Positions 26,893 to 36,848 of a DNA stretch of 64,000 bases are shown piece by piece. Where the stretch lies: positions 5,468,501 to 5,532,500 of the forward strand of contig NZ_CP097800.1 of NCBI RefSeq assembly GCF_000612545.2, read 5' to 3'. Positions within the stretch are counted from its first letter, which is position 1, and each line of letters begins with the position of its first letter. Both the position numbers and the translations under genes were made by a program. This DNA is from Streptomyces sp. PCS3-D2 (lineage in GTDB: Bacteria > Actinomycetota > Actinomycetes > Streptomycetales > Streptomycetaceae). The notes under the pieces are model-generated. The model was not told the DNA's origin. It ran no database searches and worked only from the letters and a program-made list of their open reading frames with translations.

Positions 26893-27893
26893 CCTCCCCC
26901 CTCCGGCTGACGGACATCGCCGCGCAGGCCCAGGTCAGCGAGGCGACGGTCAGCCGTGTGCTCAACGGCAAGGCAGGCGTCGCGGCCGGCACCCGGCACA
27001 AGGTGCTGGCCGCGATGGACCTGCTCGGCTACGAGCGGCCCGTGCGGCTCAAGCGGCGCAGCAACGGCCTGGTCGGACTGCTGATCCCGGAGCTCACCAA
27101 CCCGATCTTCCCGGCGTTCGCGCAGGTGATCGAACAGGCCCTGGCCGGGCACGGGTACACGCCGGTGCTGTGCACGCAGACGCCCGGCGGGGCCACCGAG
27201 GACGAGCTGGTGGAGCAGCTGGAGGAGCGGGGCGTCACCGGCATCGTCTTCCTTTCCGGCCTGCACGCCGACTCCCACGCAGATCCCGCCCGCTACCAGC
27301 GGCTCGCCTCCCGGGGGCTGCCGTTCGTGATGATCAACGGCTTCAACGAGCACGTGAACGCCCCCTTCATCTCCCCGGACGACCGGGCGGCCGCCGAGAT
27401 GGCCGTACGGCACCTGCAGGACCTCGGACACGAACGCATCGGGCTGGCCATCGGGCCGACCCGGTACGTGCCCTCGGCCCGCAAGGAGCAGGGTTTCCGG
27501 TCCGTCGTACCGGACGCGGAGGCCGAGGGGCGGATCCAGCGCACCCTGTTCACGGTCGAGGGCGGGCACGCCGCCGGCGGCGCCCTCCTCGACCGCGGTT
27601 GCACGGGCATCGTCTGCGGCAGCGACCCGATGGCACTCGGGGTGATAAGGGCCGTGCGCGAGCGGGGCCTGCGCGTGCCGCAGGACGTCTCCGTGGTCGG
27701 CTTCGACGACTCGCCCCTGATCGCCTTCACGGACCCGCCGCTCACGACGGTCCGCCAGCCGGTACGGGCGATGGCGACGGCGGCGGTCGGCGCCCTCCTG
27801 GAGGCGGTGTCCGGGACCCCGGTCCAGCGCACGGAGTACGTCTTCCAGCCCGAACTGGTGGTCCGCGGCTCGACGGGCCAGTCGCCGGAGTAG
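26889..27893 (+). CDS. LacI-family regulator, paralogue of the MalR-like protein
   Basis: About 334 residues. The helix-turn-helix is [22 protein letters not shown] and the effector domain ends with [23 protein letters not shown], nearly the same as in the regulator at 18872-19939; long stretches match between the two ([26 protein letters not shown]). The GTG overlaps the GH13 stop by 3 bases, so expression is coupled. Two related repressors on either side of malEFG may recognise similar operators but different inducers; that is an inference. Confidence 0.93.
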   Translation: MTSPLRLTDIAAQAQVSEATVSRVLNGKAGVAAGTRHKVLAAMDLLGYERPVRLKRRSNGLVGLLIPELTNPIFPAFAQVIEQALAGHGYTPVLCTQTPGGATEDELVEQLEERGVTGIVFLSGLHADSHADPARYQRLASRGLPFVMINGFNEHVNAPFISPDDRAAAEMAVRHLQDLGHERIGLAIGPTRYVPSARKEQGFRSVVPDAEAEGRIQRTLFTVEGGHAAGGALLDRGCTGIVCGSDPMALGVIRAVRERGLRVPQDVSVVGFDDSPLIAFTDPPLTTVRQPVRAMATAAVGALLEAVSGTPVQRTEYVFQPELVVRGSTGQSPE

Positions 27894-28327
27894 CGGGACG
27901 GGTACTCGTGGCGGGTCCCGAGCCGGGGTGGACCGGTCCAGGGCGCCCGCGGCGGGGTCGGAGCACGGCGGAAGCCGGTGGGGCGGGGCCGGCACGAACC
28001 GGACGGACGATGGGACTGGCGGGACACCCCCAGGGCAGCTCTGACGCCGCCCCGCCGGATCCCCCCTTGTCTCCCCCCCCGTCCTCTTCACCTCAGCCCC
28101 ACAGGCTTCCGCGTCTTCCGCCCTGCCCTGCCACCTCCACCCCCGCCCCGAGTGAGGGCCAAGTCGGGAGCAACCAGCCGGAATGGGGCGCGAGTTGGGG
28201 TGCCGGTCGGGAAGGGGGGACACGCGTCGGAAACAATCCTGCAATCTCTTGCGCAAACTCTTGCAGCGCTTCCACCTGGCACCTACGGTCGCTCCAATCC
28301 CCACGTCTTCCGCCAGGAGGCCCCCGC
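27894..28327. promoter_or_regulatory. Intergenic region with amylase promoter
   Basis: 434 bp without a gene. The first 300 bp are GC-rich and featureless. The last 90 bp contain the operator-like cluster at 28248-28266 and AGGAGG at 28314-28319, the ribosome site for the amylase gene. Confidence 0.6.
28248..28266 (+). promoter_or_regulatory. MalR/Reg1-type operator candidate upstream of the amylase gene
   Basis: CTTGCGCAAACTCTTGCAG contains the direct repeat CTTGC-N8-CTTGC and shares its first 12 bases with the malE-side site (opposite strand, 21925-21936). It lies about 62-80 bp upstream of the amylase ATG. CTTGCA-type direct repeats near Streptomyces amylase promoters bind MalR/Reg1 and cause glucose- and maltose-dependent control. 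Confidence 0.68.
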
Positions 28328-30040
28328 ATGCCTGCCAGAGCTGTCAGAGCTGCAACTCTTTTCACCGCCACCGCACTTGCCGCCGCCACGCTCACCGCCA
28401 CCGCGCCGCAGGCCGCCGCCGCGCCCCCCGGCGAGAAGGACGTGACCGCCGTCCTCTTCGAGTGGCGATTCGACTCCGTCGCCAAGGCCTGCACCGACTC
28501 CCTCGGCCCCGCCGGCTACGGGTACGTGCAGGTCTCGCCCCCGCAGGAGCACGTCCAGGGCAGCCAGTGGTGGACCTCGTACCAGCCTGTCAGCTACAAG
28601 ATCGCCGGGCGGCTCGGTGACCGGGCCGCCTTCCAGGCGATGGTCGGCTCCTGCCACGCCGCGGGCGTGAAGGTCGTCGTCGACTCCGTCATCAACCACA
28701 TGGCCGGCCCGGCGGACGCGGGCGCGACGCTGACCGGGACGGGCGGTTCTTCGTACACGAAGTACACCTACCCGGGGATCTACTCGGGCGCCGACATGGA
28801 CGACTGCCGGGCGACGATCTCCACCTACCAGGACCGCGGCAACGTGCAGAACTGCGAGCTCGTCCAGCTCGCGGACCTCGACACGGGCGAGGACTACGTA
28901 CGGGGCCGGATCGCCGGCTACCTCAACGACCTGCTCTCGCTGGGCGTCGACGGCTTCCGCATCGACGCCGCCAAGCACATGCCGGCAGCCGACCTCGCCG
29001 CCATCAAGTCCCGGCTGACGAACCCCTCGGTCTACTGGAAGCAGGAGGCGATCTTCGGGGCCGGGGAGGCCGTCCTGCCGAGCGAGTACCTCGGCAACGG
29101 CGACGTTCAGGAGTTCCGGTACGCCCGGGACCTCAAGCGCGTCTTCCAGAACGAGAACCTGGCCTACCTGAAGAACTTCGGCGAGGCGTGGGGCTACATG
29201 CCCTCCGGTCAGAGCGGCGTCTTCGTCGACAACCACGACACCGAGCGCGTCGGTGACACGCTCACCTACAAGGACGGGTCCACCTACACCCTGGCCAGCG
29301 TGTTCGCCCTGGCCTGGCCGTACGGATCCCCGGACGTGCACTCCGGATACGAGTGGACCGACAAGGACGCCGGCCCGCCGAACGGCGGCACGGTCAACGC
29401 CTGTTACTCGGACGGGTGGAAGTGCCAGCACGCCTGGCGGGAGATCTCCTCCATGGTCGGTTTCCGCAACGCGGCCCGCGGCCAGGGCGTCGTGAACTGG
29501 TGGGACAACAGCGGCGACCGGATCGCCTTCGGGCGCGGCACCAAGGCCTACGTCGCGATCAACCACGAGGCTTCGGCCCTGACCCGGACGTTCCAGACCT
29601 CGCTCCCCGCCGGCGACTACTGCGACGTGCAGAGCGGGCGCACCGTCACCGTCGACTCCGGCGGCCGGTTCACCGCGACGCTCGGCGCCGGTACCGCACT
29701 CGCCCTGCACGTCAACGCCCGTACCTGCTCGGGCACCCCGGCAGGCTCCGGCGGGGCCGCCTTCGCCGTCAACGCCACCACCGTGCCGGGACAGAACATC
29801 TACGTCACCGGTGACCGTGCCGAGCTCGGCAACTGGAACACCGGCGCCGCGCTGAAGCTGGACCCGGCGGCCTATCCCGTCTGGAAGCTCGACGTCACCC
29901 TCCCGGCGGGCGCGTCCTTCGCCTACAAGTACATCCGCAAGGACGCCGACGGGAACGTGACCTGGGAAAGCGGCGCCAACCGCACGGCCACCGTACCCGC
30001 GAGCGGCAAGGTCACGCTGACCGACACCTGGCGCAGCTGA
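28328..30040 (+). CDS. aml: Secreted alpha-amylase with CBM20 starch-binding domain
   Basis: 570 residues. The signal peptide is about residues 1-32 (hydrophobic run, then [11 protein letters not shown]). The GH13 catalytic domain has the nucleophile in GFRIDAAKH (D213), acid/base in WKQEAIF (E240) and the transition-state Asp in VDNHDTER (D304), as in Streptomyces amylases. From about residue 478 a CBM20 domain ([34 protein letters not shown]) binds granular starch. AGGAGG lies 8 bases before the ATG. It is expected to give maltodextrins for MalEFG and is probably controlled by the operator just upstream. Confidence 0.96.
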   Translation: MPARAVRAATLFTATALAAATLTATAPQAAAAPPGEKDVTAVLFEWRFDSVAKACTDSLGPAGYGYVQVSPPQEHVQGSQWWTSYQPVSYKIAGRLGDRAAFQAMVGSCHAAGVKVVVDSVINHMAGPADAGATLTGTGGSSYTKYTYPGIYSGADMDDCRATISTYQDRGNVQNCELVQLADLDTGEDYVRGRIAGYLNDLLSLGVDGFRIDAAKHMPAADLAAIKSRLTNPSVYWKQEAIFGAGEAVLPSEYLGNGDVQEFRYARDLKRVFQNENLAYLKNFGEAWGYMPSGQSGVFVDNHDTERVGDTLTYKDGSTYTLASVFALAWPYGSPDVHSGYEWTDKDAGPPNGGTVNACYSDGWKCQHAWREISSMVGFRNAARGQGVVNWWDNSGDRIAFGRGTKAYVAINHEASALTRTFQTSLPAGDYCDVQSGRTVTVDSGGRFTATLGAGTALALHVNARTCSGTPAGSGGAAFAVNATTVPGQNIYVTGDRAELGNWNTGAALKLDPAAYPVWKLDVTLPAGASFAYKYIRKDADGNVTWESGANRTATVPASGKVTLTDTWRS

Positions 30041-30097
30041 GCCGCCGCCCCACAGACCAGGGCCGCCCGGCGCTTCCTGCCCCGTCCCCCGGACCCC

Positions 30098-30122
30098 GTC
30101 CCCCGGACCCCGTCCGGGGGAC
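30098..30122 (+). terminator. Hairpin after the amylase gene
   Basis: GTCCCCCGGAC and GTCCGGGGGAC form a perfect 11-bp stem with a CCC loop. It is nested between longer arms (30059-30070 with 30129-30140, 12 bp). Three related GTCC(C/G)-GGACC units are in tandem here. It would end the amylase transcript before the pullulanase gene. Confidence 0.75.
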
Positions 30123-30173
30123 CCCAGGCCGGGCGGCCCTCATCCATGCGACACGTACACAAGGAGACCCGCC

Positions 30174-33100
30174 TTGATACGCCCTGCCGCAGGAGCGCTC
30201 GCCGCCGCGCTGGCCGTGACGCTCCTGCCCGCCCTCCCCGCCGCGGCCGCCGAGGCCAAGGCGCCCGCCCCGCCCTCCGACGCGAAACTGGCCGCCGAGC
30301 CGGCCCGCCACGACCTGACCCGCGAGCAGTTCTACTTCGTGCTCCCGGACCGGTTCGCGAACGGTGATCCGTCCAACGACCGGGGCGGACTGACCGGCTC
30401 CCGTCTGGAGACCGGACTGGACCCCACCGACAAGGGCTTCTACCAGGGCGGCGACCTCAAGGGGCTCACCGACCGGCTCGACTACATCAAGGGGCTCGGC
30501 ACCACGGCCATCTGGATGGCGCCGATCTTCAAGAACCAGCCGGTGCAGGGCAAGGGGAACGACGTCTCCGCCGGCTACCACGGCTACTGGATCACCGACT
30601 TCACCCAGGTCGACCCGCACTTCGGCACCAACGCCGACCTGGAACGGCTGATCGACAAGGCGCACGCGAAGGGGATGAAGGTCTTCTTCGACGTCATCAC
30701 CAACCACACGGCCGACGTGGTCGACTACCGGGAGGCGTCCTCCTCCTACCTGTCGAAGGGGGCGTTCCCGTACCTGACGAAGGACGGTGTGCCGTTCGAC
30801 GACCAGGACTACGCCGACCGGAAGGGGAAGTTCCCGAAGGTGGACGGGGAGTCCTTCCCGAGGACCCCGTTCGTGCCGGACGCCAAGAAGCACCTCAAGG
30901 TCCCGGCCTGGCTCAACGACCCCACGATGTACCACAACCGGGGCGACTCCACCTTCGCCGGAGAGTCCTCCGAGCAGGGGGACTTCTTCGGCCTGGACGA
31001 CCTGTGGACCGAGCGCCCCGAGGTCGTCAGCGGCATGGAGAAGATCTACGAGAAGTGGGTCAGGGACTTCAAGATCGACGGCTTCCGCATCGACACGGTC
31101 AAGCACGTCAACACGGAGTTCTGGACGCAGTGGGCGACCGCCCTCGACGCGTACGCGGCCAAGCACGGACGCGAGGACTTCTTCATGTTCGGCGAGGTCT
31201 ACTCCGCCGACACCGCCGTCACCTCACCGTACGTGACGCGTGGGCGCCTCGACGCCACCCTCGACTTCCCGCTCCAGGACGCGATCCGCGCGTACGCCTC
31301 CCAGGGCGCGGCGGCCTCCCGGCTGGGCTCCGTCCTCGCCGACGACTACCGCTACACCTCGGGTACGGCCAACGCCTACGAGCAGGTGACCTTCCTCGGC
31401 AACCACGACATGGGCCGCTTCGGGACCTTCCTGAAGCAGGACCGGCCGGGCGCGACCGAGCAGGAGCTGCTGGGCCGCTACCGGCTCGCCAACGAGCTGA
31501 TGTTCTTCTCCCGGGGCAACCCGGTGATCTACTCCGGTGACGAGCAGGGCTACACCGGTGCGGGCGGCGACAAGGACGCACGCCAGCCCCTGTTCGCGTC
31601 GAAGATCGCCGACTACCTCGACGACGACCAGCTGGGAACGGCGCGCACGCATGCGAGCGACGCCTACGACCCGGAGCACCCTCTCTACCAGGAGATCAGT
31701 GCTCTGTCGAAGCTGACCAAGGCCCACCCGGCCCTACGCGACGGCATCCAGAGCGAACGGCTCTCCGACGGCTCGGTGTACGCCTTCGCCCGCACCGACG
31801 CCCGCAGCCGCACCGAGTACCTGGTCGCCGCCAACAACGCCGCCGAGTCCCGCACCGTCGAGATCGACGCCCCGGCCGGCAGCCAGTACCGCACCCTGTA
31901 CGGCGGCTCCGCGCTGATCCGCGCCTCCGCCACGGGCAAGCTGACCGTCGTCGTCCCCGCCCTCGGCTCGGTGGTCCTGCGGGCCGTCGCCCCGCTCGCC
32001 GCCCCCACCGCCAAGCCCGCCCTGACGTTGAAGGCCCCGGCCCCCGGCGCCACCGGCACCGTCGAGCTGTCCGCCGACGTCAGCGGCGGCGGCCTCAACC
32101 GGGTCGTCTTCGCCGCGCAGACCGGCACCGGCAGGTGGCAGGTACTCGGCTCCGCCGACCACGCCCCCTACAAGGTCACCCAGCACATCGACGCCAAGAC
32201 CCCCGCCGGGACCGCCCTGCGGTACAAGGCCGTCGTCGTGGACTCCGCCGGCCGCACGGCGAGCGCCCTCGCCGGGTCCGTGACCGGGCAGGCCCCACCC
32301 CCCGATGTGCCCACCGCCACCCAGCGCGACTACGCGGTCGTCCACTACAACCGCCCCGACGGCGACTACACCGACTGGCGGCTCTACGCCTGGGGCGACA
32401 TCGCCGAGGGCGAGGCCACCCCGTGGCCGGCCGGCCACGCCTTCACCGGCCGCGACGCCTACGGCGCCTTCGCCCATGTGAGGCTCAAGCCCGGCGCCTC
32501 CTCGGTCGGTTACCTCGTCATCGACAAGGACGGCACCAAGGACGTCGCCGCCGACCGCACCATCGACGTGACGAAGACCGGCGAGATCTGGCTGGAGCAG
32601 GGCAAGGAGCCCGCCCGGACCGACCGCCCCGCGTACCCGCCGCAGGACCAGGGCAAGGCCGTCCTGCACTACCAGCGCCCCGACGGCGCCTACGACGGCT
32701 GGGGCCTGCACGTGTGGACCGGCGCCGCGACCCCGACCGACTGGTCCAAGCCGCTGCCGGCAACCCGTACCGACTCCTACGGAGCCGTCTACGAGGTCCC
32801 GCTCGCCGCCGGAGCCACCAGCCTCAGCTACATCCTCCACAAGGGCGACGAGAAGGACCTCCCCACCGACCAGTCCCTGGACCTGAAGGCCACCGGCCAC
32901 GAGGTGTGGATGCTCGGCGGCCGGGAGCAGTACCTCCTGCCGCAGCCCGCAGGCTCTTCGGCCGCCCTGGACCTCACCACGTCCCGGGCGGTGTGGATCG
33001 ACCGCGACACGGTCGCCTGGAACGCCCCCGCGGCGGCCGCCTCCGTCCAGCTCCTCGCCTCCCGGGAAGGCTCCGTCAAGGCCGAGGACGGCACCCTGAC

Positions 33101-35522
33101 CGGCGCGGCCCGGTGGCTGCGGCTCAGCCGCTCCGAGCTGACCGCCGCCCAGCAGCAGAAGTTCCCGCACCTGGCCGCCTCCAGTGCCTTCACCGTCGAC
33201 CCGCGCGACCGGGACCGCGTCCGCGAGGCCCTGCGCGGCCAGCTCGTCGCGAGCGCCCGCGCCGCGAACGGGGCCGTCCTCGCCGCCACCGGCGTCCAGC
33301 TGGCCGGCGTCCTCGACGACCTGTACGCGACGACCGCCGCCCTGGGCCCGGTCTTCAAGGACGGCCGGCCCACCCTCTCCGTCTGGGCACCCACCGCCCA
33401 GCGGGTGGCCCTCGAACTCGACGGCCGCACCGTCGCCATGCGCCGCGACGACGCCACCGGCATCTGGTCGGTGCGCGGCGCGCGCTCCTGGAACGGGAAG
33501 CCGTACCGCTACGCGGTGACCGTCTGGGCCCCCAGCACCCGCGAGGTGGTCCGCAACCTCGTCACCGACCCCTACTCCACCGCCCTGACGGCCGACTCCA
33601 CCCACAGCCTGGTCGTGGACCTGGCCGATCCGAAGCTGGCGCCGCCCGGCTGGAAGCAGCTGCGCAAGCCCGCGGCCGTCCCCTTCACCTCCGCGCAGAT
33701 CCAGGAGCTGCACATCCGCGACTTCTCCGTCGCGGACCGCACCAGCGGCCACCCCGGCCAGTACCTGGCCTTCACCGACACCGGCTCGGCGGGCATGCGC
33801 CACCTGCGCGACCTGGCCGACGCCGGCACCTCCTACGTCCACCTCCTGCCCGCCTTCGACATCGGCACCATCCCGGAGAAGGCGGCGGACCGCACCGAGC
33901 CCGCCTGCGACCTCACGGTGTACGCGCCGGACTCGCAGGAGCAGCAGGCGTGCGTGGCGGCGGCCGCCGCGAAGGACTCCTACAACTGGGGCTACGACCC
34001 GCTGCACTACACCGTCCCCGAGGGCAGCTACGCCAGCGACCCCAACGGCACCGCCCGCACCGTCGAGTTCCGCAGGATGGTCCAGTCCCTGAACGGGGCC
34101 GGGCTGCGCACGGTGATGGACGTCGTCTACAACCACACGGTCGCCGCCGGGCAGGCCGACAAGTCCGTCCTCGACCGCATCGTTCCCGGCTACTACCAGC
34201 GTCTGCTGGCCGACGGCAGCGTCGCCACCTCCACCTGCTGCGCCAACACCGCACCCGAGAACGCCATGATGGGCCGCCTCGTCGTGGACTCGGTCGTCAC
34301 CTGGGCGAAGGAGTACAAGGTCGACGGTTTCCGCTTCGACCTGATGGGCCACCACCCGAAGGCCAACATCCTGGCCGTCAGGGCCGCGCTGGACGCCCTG
34401 ACGCCCGCCAGGGACGGGGTGGACGGCAAGAAGATCGTCCTGTACGGGGAGGGATGGAACTTCGGTGAGATCGCCGACGACGCCCGCTTCGTCCAGGCCA
34501 CGCAGAAGAACATGGCCGGGACCGGGATCGCCACCTTCTCCGACCGGGCCCGCGACGCGGTGCGCGGCGGCGGCCCCTTCGACGAGGACCCGCGCGTGCA
34601 GGGCTTCGCGTCGGGCCTGTTCACCGAGCCCAACGGGGCGCCCGCCAACGGCACCCCGGCCGAGCAGCGGGCTCGCCTCCTGCACGCCCAGGACCTGATC
34701 AAGATCGGCCTCTCCGGCAACCTCGCCTCGTACACCTTCACCGACACCTCCGGCCGCCGCGTCAAGGGCTCCGAAGTGGACTACAACGGCGCCCCGGCCG
34801 GTTATGCGGCCGCCCCCGGCGACGCCCTCGCGTACGCGGACGCCCACGACAACGAGACCCTCGCCGACGCCCTGACCTACAAGCTCCCGCCCGCCACCGC
34901 CAACCGCGACAAGGCCCGCATGCAGGTCCTGGCCATGGCGACGGCCACCCTGTCCCAGGGCCCGGCCCTCTCCCAGGCCGGCTCCGACCTGCTGCGCTCC
35001 AAATCCCTGGACCGCAACTCCTACGACAGCGGCGACTGGTTCAACGCCATCCAATGGGACTGTCGCGCGGGCAACGGCTTCGGGCGGGGCCTGCCCCCGG
35101 CCGCCGACAATGCCCCGAAGTGGCCCTACGCGAAGCCCCTCCTGACCGGACCGGCGCCCACCTGCACCGACATCAACGCCACCGCGGCGGCCCACCGCGA
35201 CCTGCTGAAGATCCGCACCACCGAGCCGGACTTCGCCCTCACCACGGCCGGGGCGGTCCAGTCCCGGCTGGGCTTCCCGCTCTCGGGCCGGGAGGAGACC
35301 CCGGGCGTGATCACCATGACCCTGGGCGACCTGGTGGTGGTCTTCAACGCCACCCCCACCGCCCAGCGCCAGCGCGTCACCGCCCTCGCGGGCACCGCCT
35401 ACCGCCTGCACCCGGTGCAGGCGGCCGGATCCGACGCCACGGTCAAGCAGTCCGCCTACGAGGCACGAACAGGAGAGTTCACCGTCCCCGCCCGCACCGT
35501 CTCCGTCTTCACACGACGGTGA
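30174..35522 (+). CDS. pulA: Secreted bifunctional alpha-amylase/pullulanase
   Basis: 1782 residues. A TTG start is supported by AAGGAG 8 bases upstream and a following signal peptide (about residues 1-27). Module order: GH13 amylase-type domain (nucleophile D307 in GFRIDTVKH, E341 in FGEVYS, D412 in GNHDMGRF); an Ig-like linker from about residue 600; two CBM41 pullulan-binding modules (VVHYNRPDGDY near 722 and VLHYQRPDGAY near 830); a CBM48 segment (SVWAPTAQRVALE near 1066); and a GH13 pullulanase domain (YNWGYDPLHY at 1270, D1389, E1426, D1559) with C-terminal DUF3372-type region. It should cut both alpha-1,4 and alpha-1,6 bonds of starch and pullulan outside the cell. Confidence 0.95.
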   Translation: MIRPAAGALAAALAVTLLPALPAAAAEAKAPAPPSDAKLAAEPARHDLTREQFYFVLPDRFANGDPSNDRGGLTGSRLETGLDPTDKGFYQGGDLKGLTDRLDYIKGLGTTAIWMAPIFKNQPVQGKGNDVSAGYHGYWITDFTQVDPHFGTNADLERLIDKAHAKGMKVFFDVITNHTADVVDYREASSSYLSKGAFPYLTKDGVPFDDQDYADRKGKFPKVDGESFPRTPFVPDAKKHLKVPAWLNDPTMYHNRGDSTFAGESSEQGDFFGLDDLWTERPEVVSGMEKIYEKWVRDFKIDGFRIDTVKHVNTEFWTQWATALDAYAAKHGREDFFMFGEVYSADTAVTSPYVTRGRLDATLDFPLQDAIRAYASQGAAASRLGSVLADDYRYTSGTANAYEQVTFLGNHDMGRFGTFLKQDRPGATEQELLGRYRLANELMFFSRGNPVIYSGDEQGYTGAGGDKDARQPLFASKIADYLDDDQLGTARTHASDAYDPEHPLYQEISALSKLTKAHPALRDGIQSERLSDGSVYAFARTDARSRTEYLVAANNAAESRTVEIDAPAGSQYRTLYGGSALIRASATGKLTVVVPALGSVVLRAVAPLAAPTAKPALTLKAPAPGATGTVELSADVSGGGLNRVVFAAQTGTGRWQVLGSADHAPYKVTQHIDAKTPAGTALRYKAVVVDSAGRTASALAGSVTGQAPPPDVPTATQRDYAVVHYNRPDGDYTDWRLYAWGDIAEGEATPWPAGHAFTGRDAYGAFAHVRLKPGASSVGYLVIDKDGTKDVAADRTIDVTKTGEIWLEQGKEPARTDRPAYPPQDQGKAVLHYQRPDGAYDGWGLHVWTGAATPTDWSKPLPATRTDSYGAVYEVPLAAGATSLSYILHKGDEKDLPTDQSLDLKATGHEVWMLGGREQYLLPQPAGSSAALDLTTSRAVWIDRDTVAWNAPAAAASVQLLASREGSVKAEDGTLTGAARWLRLSRSELTAAQQQKFPHLAASSAFTVDPRDRDRVREALRGQLVASARAANGAVLAATGVQLAGVLDDLYATTAALGPVFKDGRPTLSVWAPTAQRVALELDGRTVAMRRDDATGIWSVRGARSWNGKPYRYAVTVWAPSTREVVRNLVTDPYSTALTADSTHSLVVDLADPKLAPPGWKQLRKPAAVPFTSAQIQELHIRDFSVADRTSGHPGQYLAFTDTGSAGMRHLRDLADAGTSYVHLLPAFDIGTIPEKAADRTEPACDLTVYAPDSQEQQACVAAAAAKDSYNWGYDPLHYTVPEGSYASDPNGTARTVEFRRMVQSLNGAGLRTVMDVVYNHTVAAGQADKSVLDRIVPGYYQRLLADGSVATSTCCANTAPENAMMGRLVVDSVVTWAKEYKVDGFRFDLMGHHPKANILAVRAALDALTPARDGVDGKKIVLYGEGWNFGEIADDARFVQATQKNMAGTGIATFSDRARDAVRGGGPFDEDPRVQGFASGLFTEPNGAPANGTPAEQRARLLHAQDLIKIGLSGNLASYTFTDTSGRRVKGSEVDYNGAPAGYAAAPGDALAYADAHDNETLADALTYKLPPATANRDKARMQVLAMATATLSQGPALSQAGSDLLRSKSLDRNSYDSGDWFNAIQWDCRAGNGFGRGLPPAADNAPKWPYAKPLLTGPAPTCTDINATAAAHRDLLKIRTTEPDFALTTAGAVQSRLGFPLSGREETPGVITMTLGDLVVVFNATPTAQRQRVTALAGTAYRLHPVQAAGSDATVKQSAYEARTGEFTVPARTVSVFTRR

Positions 35523-36045
35523 GCCGGTCGAGCCGCTTCTCCAGCAGGACCACCCCGTAGGTCCTGCCGTCCTGCCCCCGCTTGTCGGGGAGCTCCCCGA
35601 CCACCCGGTAGCCCGCGTCCAGGTAGTACGCGAGCAGCCGGGGGTTGGTGGAGACGCAGTCCAGCCGAGCCCGCTCCCGCCCGGTCCTGGCCGTCCGCCG
35701 CTCGGCGTGTTCGAGCAGGCGGCGTCCGGCCCCGGCGGGGGCGGTCTCGCGCGACACCATCAGCCGGTGCACGTAGCCCGCCACGGGCGGCTGGATCCCC
35801 CAGGCCTCCTCGTCGGACCACCACAGCTCGTAGGCACCGCACACCCGGCCGTCCGCGTCGCCGGCGAGCCACACCTCCCCGCCGTGCATCTTCGACCGGA
35901 AGTGCGCGGCATCCTTGTCGCCGGGCTTCCACTGTTCGATCCCATGCTTCTGCATCCAGCGGGCGGCCTCGTCGTACAACCGCACCAGCGTGCCGGCGTC
36001 CTTCTCCACGGCCGGCCGGAACAGAATCCCCTCGTCAATGATCAC
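35509..36045 (-). CDS. GNAT-family acetyltransferase
   Basis: About 178 residues. GNAT features: N-terminal LFRPAVEKDAGTLVRLYDEA, a central strand with GAYELWWSDEEAW, VSRETAPAGAGRRLLEHAERRTARTG (the acetyl-CoA loop, with R-x-x-G-A-G-R-R variants), LDCVSTNPRLLAYYLDAGYRVVGE. The substrate is unknown. The stop is 14 bp inside the 3' end of the convergent pullulanase gene. The start is uncertain: GTG at 36045 or 36066, neither with a clear ribosome site. Three TGATCAC copies lie around this start. Confidence 0.8.
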   Translation of the reverse strand: MIIDEGILFRPAVEKDAGTLVRLYDEAARWMQKHGIEQWKPGDKDAAHFRSKMHGGEVWLAGDADGRVCGAYELWWSDEEAWGIQPPVAGYVHRLMVSRETAPAGAGRRLLEHAERRTARTGRERARLDCVSTNPRLLAYYLDAGYRVVGELPDKRGQDGRTYGVVLLEKRLDRLTVV

Positions 36046-36048
36046 GCG

Positions 36049-36082
36049 GGCATTATCGGTGATCACCGCCGGTCGTGATCAC
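36049..36082. repeat. Three TGATCAC repeats, operator candidate
   Basis: TGATCAC occurs three times within 34 bp around the start of the leftward GNAT gene, two of them in perfect palindromes: CGGTGATCACCG at 36058-36069 and CGTGATCACG at 36073-36082. The second overlaps the TetR stop. The cluster is well placed for control of the GNAT gene; its binding protein is unknown. Confidence 0.4.
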
Positions 36083-36825
36083 GGGAGGGCGGGGTCGGCG
36101 CCCGGTCGGCCGCCGGGAGCCGCCGCGCCGCCCGGGACGAGCCCGACCAGCCGCCCCACCAGCTCTCCGAAGGGCCCGTCGGCCGGTTCGTCGGCCAGGA
36201 TTCGGACGAGGATGCCCGCCATCTCCGCGTCGTACGCGGCGCTCACCGCGGCCAGCGCCGCGAAGTCGTGGACCAGTTGCAGCTCCAGCTCGCTCCGCGG
36301 GATCCTGCGGCCGTCCAGCCAGATCAGGGCCGTGGACTCGGCGAGCGAGACCCAGGAGCGCACCACGAGCTCCAGCCGGGCCGGCACCTCGTCGAGTCCG
36401 ATCCCCAAGTGCGTGAGGATCTGTTCGTACGCCGCCTGCCGGACCTCGTCGATCATCGCGCTGGCCCGGCTGCTGCCGGCCGCGGGACCCCCGCGCATCA
36501 GGGCAGAGAAGCCCGGCCCGTGGTCCTCGACGAAGGCGAAGAAGCGCCCCATCACCCGCAGCAGGCGCGCCCCCAGGGGCCCTTCCCGAGGCTCGACGAA
36601 CCGCTGGGCCAGCTCGTCGGCAGCCCGTCGCAGCGCCGCCTCGTACAGGCTGAGCTTGCCGGGGAAGTAGTGGTAGGCCAGGGGCCGGGATATCCCCGCG
36701 GCCGCCGCTATCTCGTCGATCGACACGTCGTCGGGGGACCGGTGGCTGAACAGCTCCAGGGCAACCCCGATCAGCTGCTGCCGCCGCTCCTCGACACCCA
36801 TCCTGCGCCGCACTCCGGTCGTCAT
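36079..36825 (-). CDS. TetR-family transcriptional regulator
   Basis: 248 residues. The N-terminal helix-turn-helix is EERRQQLIGVALELFSHR and DDVSIDEIAAAAGISRPLAYHYFPGKLSLYEAAL. The C-terminal ligand domain is helical and not conserved enough to infer a ligand. It is the third gene of a leftward operon, 23 bp after the reductase stop. TetR proteins next to oxygenase-reductase pairs often control them, so a role in regulating the upstream two genes is likely. An in-frame ATG at 36801 is another possible start. Confidence 0.92.
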   Translation of the reverse strand: MTTGVRRRMGVEERRQQLIGVALELFSHRSPDDVSIDEIAAAAGISRPLAYHYFPGKLSLYEAALRRAADELAQRFVEPREGPLGARLLRVMGRFFAFVEDHGPGFSALMRGGPAAGSSRASAMIDEVRQAAYEQILTHLGIGLDEVPARLELVVRSWVSLAESTALIWLDGRRIPRSELELQLVHDFAALAAVSAAYDAEMAGILVRILADEPADGPFGELVGRLVGLVPGGAAAPGGRPGADPALP

Positions 36826-36848
36826 GCGGACACCCTACTGGGGAGGGT

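Noticed and set aside
31734-35411. Leftward open frame of about 1225 codons opposite the pullulanase gene
   Set aside because: No domain; Gly/Val/Arg-rich shadow of the GH13 gene.
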